From the NCBI GenBank assembly GCA_026391075.1, contig JAPLES010000021.1, positions 62,001-126,000 of the forward strand: a stretch of 64,000 bases of DNA, in the 5' to 3' direction. This document shows positions 60,268 to 64,000 of this stretch, piece by piece. Position 1 is the stretch's first letter; every line of letters starts with the position of its first letter. The translations under genes and the position numbers were made by a program. This stretch comes from Bacteroidota bacterium. GTDB taxonomy: Bacteria; Bacteroidota; Bacteroidia; Chitinophagales; LD1. Below the pieces are notes generated by a model. That model made no database searches and had not been told where the DNA came from. It saw only the letters and a program-made list of their open reading frames with translations.

Positions 60268-61251
60268 ATGCCAGTAAATTTTCATCAAGCAGAATTTGAC
60301 CAGCCGCATCCAGAGCGTACACGCGCCATTTTAAAAGCGCATCCAGAAGTACGTAAACTGATGGGTAAGAATCCTTACACAGCACTTATACTTTTGTTTG
60401 TGCTTACGCTTCAAACTTCCATTGCTTTTGGCATGGGCAAACTCGGTTTCAATTATTGGTGGCTAAGTTTAATTGTGGCTTACTGCGTTGGTGCTTTTGC
60501 CAATCACTGCGGTTATGTAATTATTCACGATGCTACACACAACCTTGTTTTCACCAGCAAAACGTGGAACCGTATGGTCGCTATATTTGCAGACCTGCCG
60601 AATTTGGTTCCGGGTGCTATAGGCTTCAATACGTATCATTTAAAACATCACGCGCATCAGGGCGATTATGAATTTGATGCTGACATTGCCAGCGATTGGG
60701 AAGCAAAATTCATAGGTAACAAATGGTATGGCAAAGCATTTTGGTTGTTGTTCTTTCCTGTGTTTCAGGTTACGCGACCACCGCGATTAAAAGCCATTAA
60801 GCTTTTTAACGGCTGGACATTCCTCAATTTATTTTTTGCCATTGCATACGACTCGGCCATTATTTATTTCTGTGGATGGGCGGGTTTGGTCTATCTGGTT
60901 TTCTCTTTTTTCTTTTCTATTGGTTTGCATCCTTGCGGGGCACGCTGGATTCAGGAACATTACACCTACGATATTGAACAAGAAACGGCAAGTTACTACG
61001 GACCTGTAAATATTTTATCGCTCAACGTGGGCTACCATAACGAGCATCACGATTTTCCTTCTATACCCTGGAACAATCTGCCGAAGCTAACTGCCATGGC
61101 TCCCGAATTTTACAACAATTTAAAATCGCATAATAGCTATGGAAAGTTGTTGTTCACTTTTTTATTTGATGAACGCTACAGTTTATTCTCGCGCGTAGAA
61201 AGAATAAAAGATGGCAAAGTGAGTTATGAAAGAGCGCAAAAAGCGGCATGA
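60268..61251 (+). CDS. Fatty acid desaturase family, sphingolipid delta-4 desaturase (DES1)-like
   Basis: A 327-residue membrane di-iron desaturase. The three histidine boxes are His87-x3-His91 (IIHDATHN), His124-x2-His127-His128 (TYHLKHHAHQ) and His257-x2-His260-His261 (GYHNEHHDFP). The N-terminal block FDQPHPERTRAILKAHPEVR and the C-terminal GLHPCGARWIQEHYTY, then ASYYGPVNILSLNVGYHNEH, closely resemble animal and fungal sphingolipid delta-4 desaturases, more than bacterial acyl-lipid desaturases. It may desaturate or hydroxylate a ceramide or related long-chain base. No sphingolipid synthesis gene is in the window. Confidence 0.9.
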   Translation: MPVNFHQAEFDQPHPERTRAILKAHPEVRKLMGKNPYTALILLFVLTLQTSIAFGMGKLGFNYWWLSLIVAYCVGAFANHCGYVIIHDATHNLVFTSKTWNRMVAIFADLPNLVPGAIGFNTYHLKHHAHQGDYEFDADIASDWEAKFIGNKWYGKAFWLLFFPVFQVTRPPRLKAIKLFNGWTFLNLFFAIAYDSAIIYFCGWAGLVYLVFSFFFSIGLHPCGARWIQEHYTYDIEQETASYYGPVNILSLNVGYHNEHHDFPSIPWNNLPKLTAMAPEFYNNLKSHNSYGKLLFTFLFDERYSLFSRVERIKDGKVSYERAQKAA

Positions 61252-61256
61252 GGAAT

Positions 61257-61285
61257 TACTATTTTTAAAATTACTAATTACTAAT
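61257..61285. repeat. ATTACTA tandem microrepeat at a start codon
   Basis: ACTATTTTTAAAATTACTAA followed by TTACTAATTGATG: copies of a 7-8 nt word ending at the ATG of the small secreted protein gene. Confidence 0.6.
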
Positions 61286-61632
61286 TGATGAAAAATTATT
61301 TCCAAGTTACTTTAGTGGCTCTCTTGTTTGCAGCTCCTGTATTTTCTCACGCGGGCGTAGGCGGTTACGCTACTATGCGCGTTTTTGACTGTAACAAAGC
61401 AGTGGGCATGGGCACAGGTTACATTTCTGCAAAAATTTTTATCATTTATGAAGATGGCAACACCGAAGAACTTCCGCTTTTGCCATACAGCGATAAAAAT
61501 GAATTAGATAATTTGAAAAAAGTGAACCAAACCATCAATGGTATGAAAGCCAAAGGGTATTTTCTTATTACTCAATATACCTGTGGCGAGCAGGGAAATC
61601 TGGTAAGTGATTATACTTTTTTGAAGCAGTAA
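61285..61632 (+). CDS. Small secreted protein of unknown function
   Basis: A 115-residue protein with a signal peptide (VTLVALLFAAPVFSHAG). The start is ATG 61285 or 61288. The mature part is about 92 residues with two Cys (VFDCNKAVG and YTCGEQGN) that could pair. It contains alternating strands and helices but no motif I recognise. It follows the desaturase gene by 33 bp on the same strand, so it could be co-transcribed with it. A strong terminator follows. Confidence 0.72.
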   Translation: MMKNYFQVTLVALLFAAPVFSHAGVGGYATMRVFDCNKAVGMGTGYISAKIFIIYEDGNTEELPLLPYSDKNELDNLKKVNQTINGMKAKGYFLITQYTCGEQGNLVSDYTFLKQ

Positions 61633-61646
61633 TACAAGGAGATCAT

Positions 61647-61679
61647 AAAAAAGGCGCGAATCAATCGCGCCTTTTTTGT
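61647..61679 (+). terminator. Intrinsic terminator
   Basis: AAAAAAGGCGCGA / TCGCGCCTTTTTT stem with a short loop, the same stem as the terminator at 24721-24751. Confidence 0.92.
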
Positions 61680-61683
61680 TTGT

Positions 61684-61722
61684 ATTATCTATCGTCTAAT
61701 ATCTCAAGTCTATTGTCTATCT
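61684..61722. repeat. TCTATTGTCTA microrepeat at the stop of the SprB gene
   Basis: ATTATCTATCGTCTAATATC followed by TCAAGTCTATTGTCTATCT. It is the same word family as at 642-744 and 20187-20220. It overlaps the stop codon of the convergent SprB/T9SS gene. Confidence 0.75.
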
Positions 61723-64000
61723 CGTGCTTATCACAATCTGCTTCTGCAATTTCATATCCTCTTGTTTCACCTCAAGTATGTAAACACCCGCAGGTAAAGT
61801 TGAAACATTCAACTCAGCATGATTTACACGAAGTGAAATCTGTTGCGAAACGATCTTACCCAAAACATCGGTCAGTTTTATTTCGCTGATGAAAGATTGT
61901 TTGCTTTCTATCTTCAAAATTTCTTTAGCAGGATTTGGATAAACGCTGATGGAATTATCGGCATTCAACGAATTTATTCCCGTAACATTTTGTACAACCA
62001 CATTTGTTGCGAGCGTGCAACCGCTTGCATCGGTAATGGTAACACCGTAAGTTCCTGCGGTGAGATTGAAAATAGTTTGTGTAGTTCCGCCATTACTCCA
62101 GTTGTAAGTATAAGGCGAAGTTCCACCGGTAATATTATCAATAGAAGCATTGCCGTTGCTTTGTGTATTGGTAGAATTTGCCGAAGAAGTAACCACCTGA
62201 ATTTGGCTTGGCTGAGAAATATTTGCAATCGAAGACGTGCTGCATCCGTTAGCATCCGTCACCGTAACGGTGCAGGAGCCCGATGAAAGATTTGTAGCCG
62301 AAGGAGTAGTAGCTCCGTTACACCACAAATAAGAATAAGTAGAAGTTCCGCCTTCGGCCGTTACAGTTCCAGTGCCATTCTGCGCACCAAAGCAAAGTGC
62401 ATTGGTAGAGACTGATGATGCAGAAAGTGCTGCCGGTTCCATAATAGTAAAGTTAGAAACCGTACTGCAGTTATTGGCATCAGTCACGGTCAACGAATAA
62501 TTTCCGGCAACTAAATTAGATACAGAATTTCCGTTTGTGTTATCAAACCAATGTAACGTGTAGTTTGCTGTTCCTCCGCTCACGCTTGCACTTGCCGAGC
62601 CGGAATTGTTTCCGTTGCACAAAACGCTGGTAGGATTTACCTGTGCGTTTAATGCAGTTGGTGCAGTTATAGTAAATGAATCAACGTGTTGGCAGGTACT
62701 ACCATCCGTTACTGTTACGAAATAATTTCCCGCTGTAAGATTTGAAACCGAAGAAGAAGTGCCACCATTACTCCACAAATAAACATAAGGCAAGGTGCCG
62801 TTGCTCACCGTTACACTTGCTGTTCCATTATTGTTTCCAAAGCAGTTGATATCAGCTGATGATTTGATGGTATTGAAAGGCGAAGTGCTTCCGATATTTA
62901 CCGAAGAAACCGTAACACAATTTTGCGCGTCAGTTACTGTCAAAGAATAAATGGCCGCTGCCACATTCGATATAGAAGGCGTTGTGCTTCCGCTGCTCCA
63001 TAAATAATTGTAAGAAGAAGTTCCTCCGCTTGCAATAGCAGATGCGTTTCCATTCAATAAACCGCAACTTGCATTATTGCTGGTGACAGAAACATTTAGT
63101 GCCGTTGGTTGAGTTAATGTTTGCGATGTAGTAGCTGAACATCCTGTGTTATCAGTAATGGTAACGGTGTATGTTCCAGCAGCTACATTTGCAAGCGCAG
63201 GAGTGTTTGCTCCGTTACTCCAGGCATAAGAATACGGCTGTGCACCATTTGAAACCGCAACCGATGCGCTGCCCGTTAAAGCACCAAAGCAATTGATGTT
63301 GTTCGAAGAAGGAGTTATACTTAATGTTCCTGAGCTTATAACAGTCACCGATGCAGTAGTTGAACAGCTATGTGAATCATTTACCGTAACAGTATAAGTT
63401 CCTGCACCAAGATTTGAAATAGTAGAAGCCGTTCCACCATTACTCCATACATAAGTATACGAAGGAGTTCCGCTGGTTATATTTAAGGCAGCTGTTCCGG
63501 TATTTGAGCCGCAGCCTGCATTGGTAGAACTTATTGTTGCAGCCACCGCGGGGTTTATAGTTGCCACTACTGCCGTTCTGCTTGATGAACAATCGGCACC
63601 TTTCACAATCCAATCGTAGCTGAAGTAATAACGCGTATTGTCGTTTGCGGTATTGCTGGTTATGCTTACATAACCTCCTGCATCGGTATAGGGATAGGTA
63701 ACGCCCGAAGTATTGCGATATAAATTAATGGTGCCACCAGTTGGAATACCTAATTGATACCCAGTTCCAACTGTTAGAGGAAAATTAAGTGTAACACGAC
63801 TTCCACCAGTAGGCACGTTCACGGTTAAAGTAGATAGAACTGTACCGCCAGAATTTTTCAACTGAAAAATTCGGTTGCCTGCACCGTTTGCATACACATA
63901 CACCGATTGCAAAGTTCCGGCTTTAAGCACATTAAAAATTAAAGATTGCGAAGAAGTTAAGTATCCGCCACCTGCAGAATTATTTACTAAGCCAACATGG
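61717..64000 (-). CDS. SprB-repeat protein with T9SS sorting domain, 5' end beyond the window
   Basis: Open frame from 61717 to the window edge; the ORF-track GTG at 63930 is internal, because the same frame continues upstream (LVNNSAGGGYLTSSQSLIFN). The visible N-terminal part resembles a secreted beta-sandwich module (VLKAGTLQSVYVYANGAGNR, GSRVTLNFPLTVGTGYQLGI). Seven SprB-type repeats follow (GGTSPYTYNWSNGGTTQTIF-like units). The C-terminus (ISVYPNPAKEILKIESKQSF, VYILEVKQEDMKLQKQIVIS) is a T9SS type A sorting domain. Probably a cell-surface adhesin. Its total length is unknown. Confidence 0.9.
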   Translation of the reverse strand, partial: HVGLVNNSAGGGYLTSSQSLIFNVLKAGTLQSVYVYANGAGNRIFQLKNSGGTVLSTLTVNVPTGGSRVTLNFPLTVGTGYQLGIPTGGTINLYRNTSGVTYPYTDAGGYVSITSNTANDNTRYYFSYDWIVKGADCSSSRTAVVATINPAVAATISSTNAGCGSNTGTAALNITSGTPSYTYVWSNGGTASTISNLGAGTYTVTVNDSHSCSTTASVTVISSGTLSITPSSNNINCFGALTGSASVAVSNGAQPYSYAWSNGANTPALANVAAGTYTVTITDNTGCSATTSQTLTQPTALNVSVTSNNASCGLLNGNASAIASGGTSSYNYLWSSGSTTPSISNVAAAIYSLTVTDAQNCVTVSSVNIGSTSPFNTIKSSADINCFGNNNGTASVTVSNGTLPYVYLWSNGGTSSSVSNLTAGNYFVTVTDGSTCQHVDSFTITAPTALNAQVNPTSVLCNGNNSGSASASVSGGTANYTLHWFDNTNGNSVSNLVAGNYSLTVTDANNCSTVSNFTIMEPAALSASSVSTNALCFGAQNGTGTVTAEGGTSTYSYLWCNGATTPSATNLSSGSCTVTVTDANGCSTSSIANISQPSQIQVVTSSANSTNTQSNGNASIDNITGGTSPYTYNWSNGGTTQTIFNLTAGTYGVTITDASGCTLATNVVVQNVTGINSLNADNSISVYPNPAKEILKIESKQSFISEIKLTDVLGKIVSQQISLRVNHAELNVSTLPAGVYILEVKQEDMKLQKQIVISTR

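Overview
The window looks like a chromosome segment of a Bacteroidota bacterium, probably an environmental Chitinophagales/Sphingobacteriales-like lineage; the exact taxon cannot be fixed from this sequence. The evidence is four proteins ending in type IX secretion (T9SS) sorting domains, SprB and PKD repeat adhesins, promoter-like TTTG/TAnnTTTG boxes, little sign of Shine-Dalgarno sequences, and typical Bacteroidota gene forms such as Rho with a long N-terminal insert, YceD plus L32, and split 5'-nucleotidase genes. I saw no tRNA, rRNA or CRISPR array.

Layout. 0-10 kb: DUF937-like protein; ACMSD and kynureninase separated by a REP-associated transposase (RAYT) with inverted REP-like hairpins on both sides; an amino-acid permease; a PIG-L deacetylase; a glycosyltransferase and O-antigen ligase pair; MeaB; MnmH. 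10-17 kb: a 1915-residue M23-peptidase/SprB/T9SS protein behind an unknown secreted protein. 17-30 kb: housekeeping, with an anti-sigma-type ATPase, two tandem S41 proteases, an rpmH-rnpA-(toxin/antitoxin)-yidD cluster, Rho, DnaA and a two-gene 5'-nucleotidase. rpmH is absent from the ORF track and I found it by reading the minus strand. 30-41 kb: acyl-CoA mutase, SerA, superoxide dismutase, TadA, a flippase-like membrane protein, HicBA, and a + strand run from an alkaline-phosphatase-superfamily enzyme to RNase G. That run includes a 29-residue basic mS38/bS22-like protein too short for the ORF track. 41-52 kb: a 1897-residue PKD/T9SS protein, a pappalysin-like T9SS metalloprotease broken by an 8-bp tandem duplication, and a TonB-TPR protein broken by a likely 1-nt indel. 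52-64 kb: MetK, MATE exporter, L32/YceD, Ogt, a phasin- or histone-like protein, then a membrane and lipid cluster (lysoplasmalogenase, alpha/beta hydrolase, MscS channel, eukaryote-type sphingolipid delta-4 desaturase homologue), ending in a SprB/T9SS protein that runs off the window.

Functional themes are cell-surface display through T9SS, envelope lipid and polysaccharide work, tryptophan/kynurenine breakdown, and B12-dependent acyl-CoA chemistry (mutase and MeaB).

The most unusual feature is a set of short degenerate tandem-word repeats of about 7-10 nt. Several word families occur (for example TCTATTGTCTA, GTCCGAA, TTGCGGGTT, ACTCAAT, CGAGGGA, CACGGATTA, CGCAAAGA). They sit in intergenic gaps, often as two inverted arms, touching start or stop codons and in places encoding protein termini. 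One is inserted in frame inside kynureninase.
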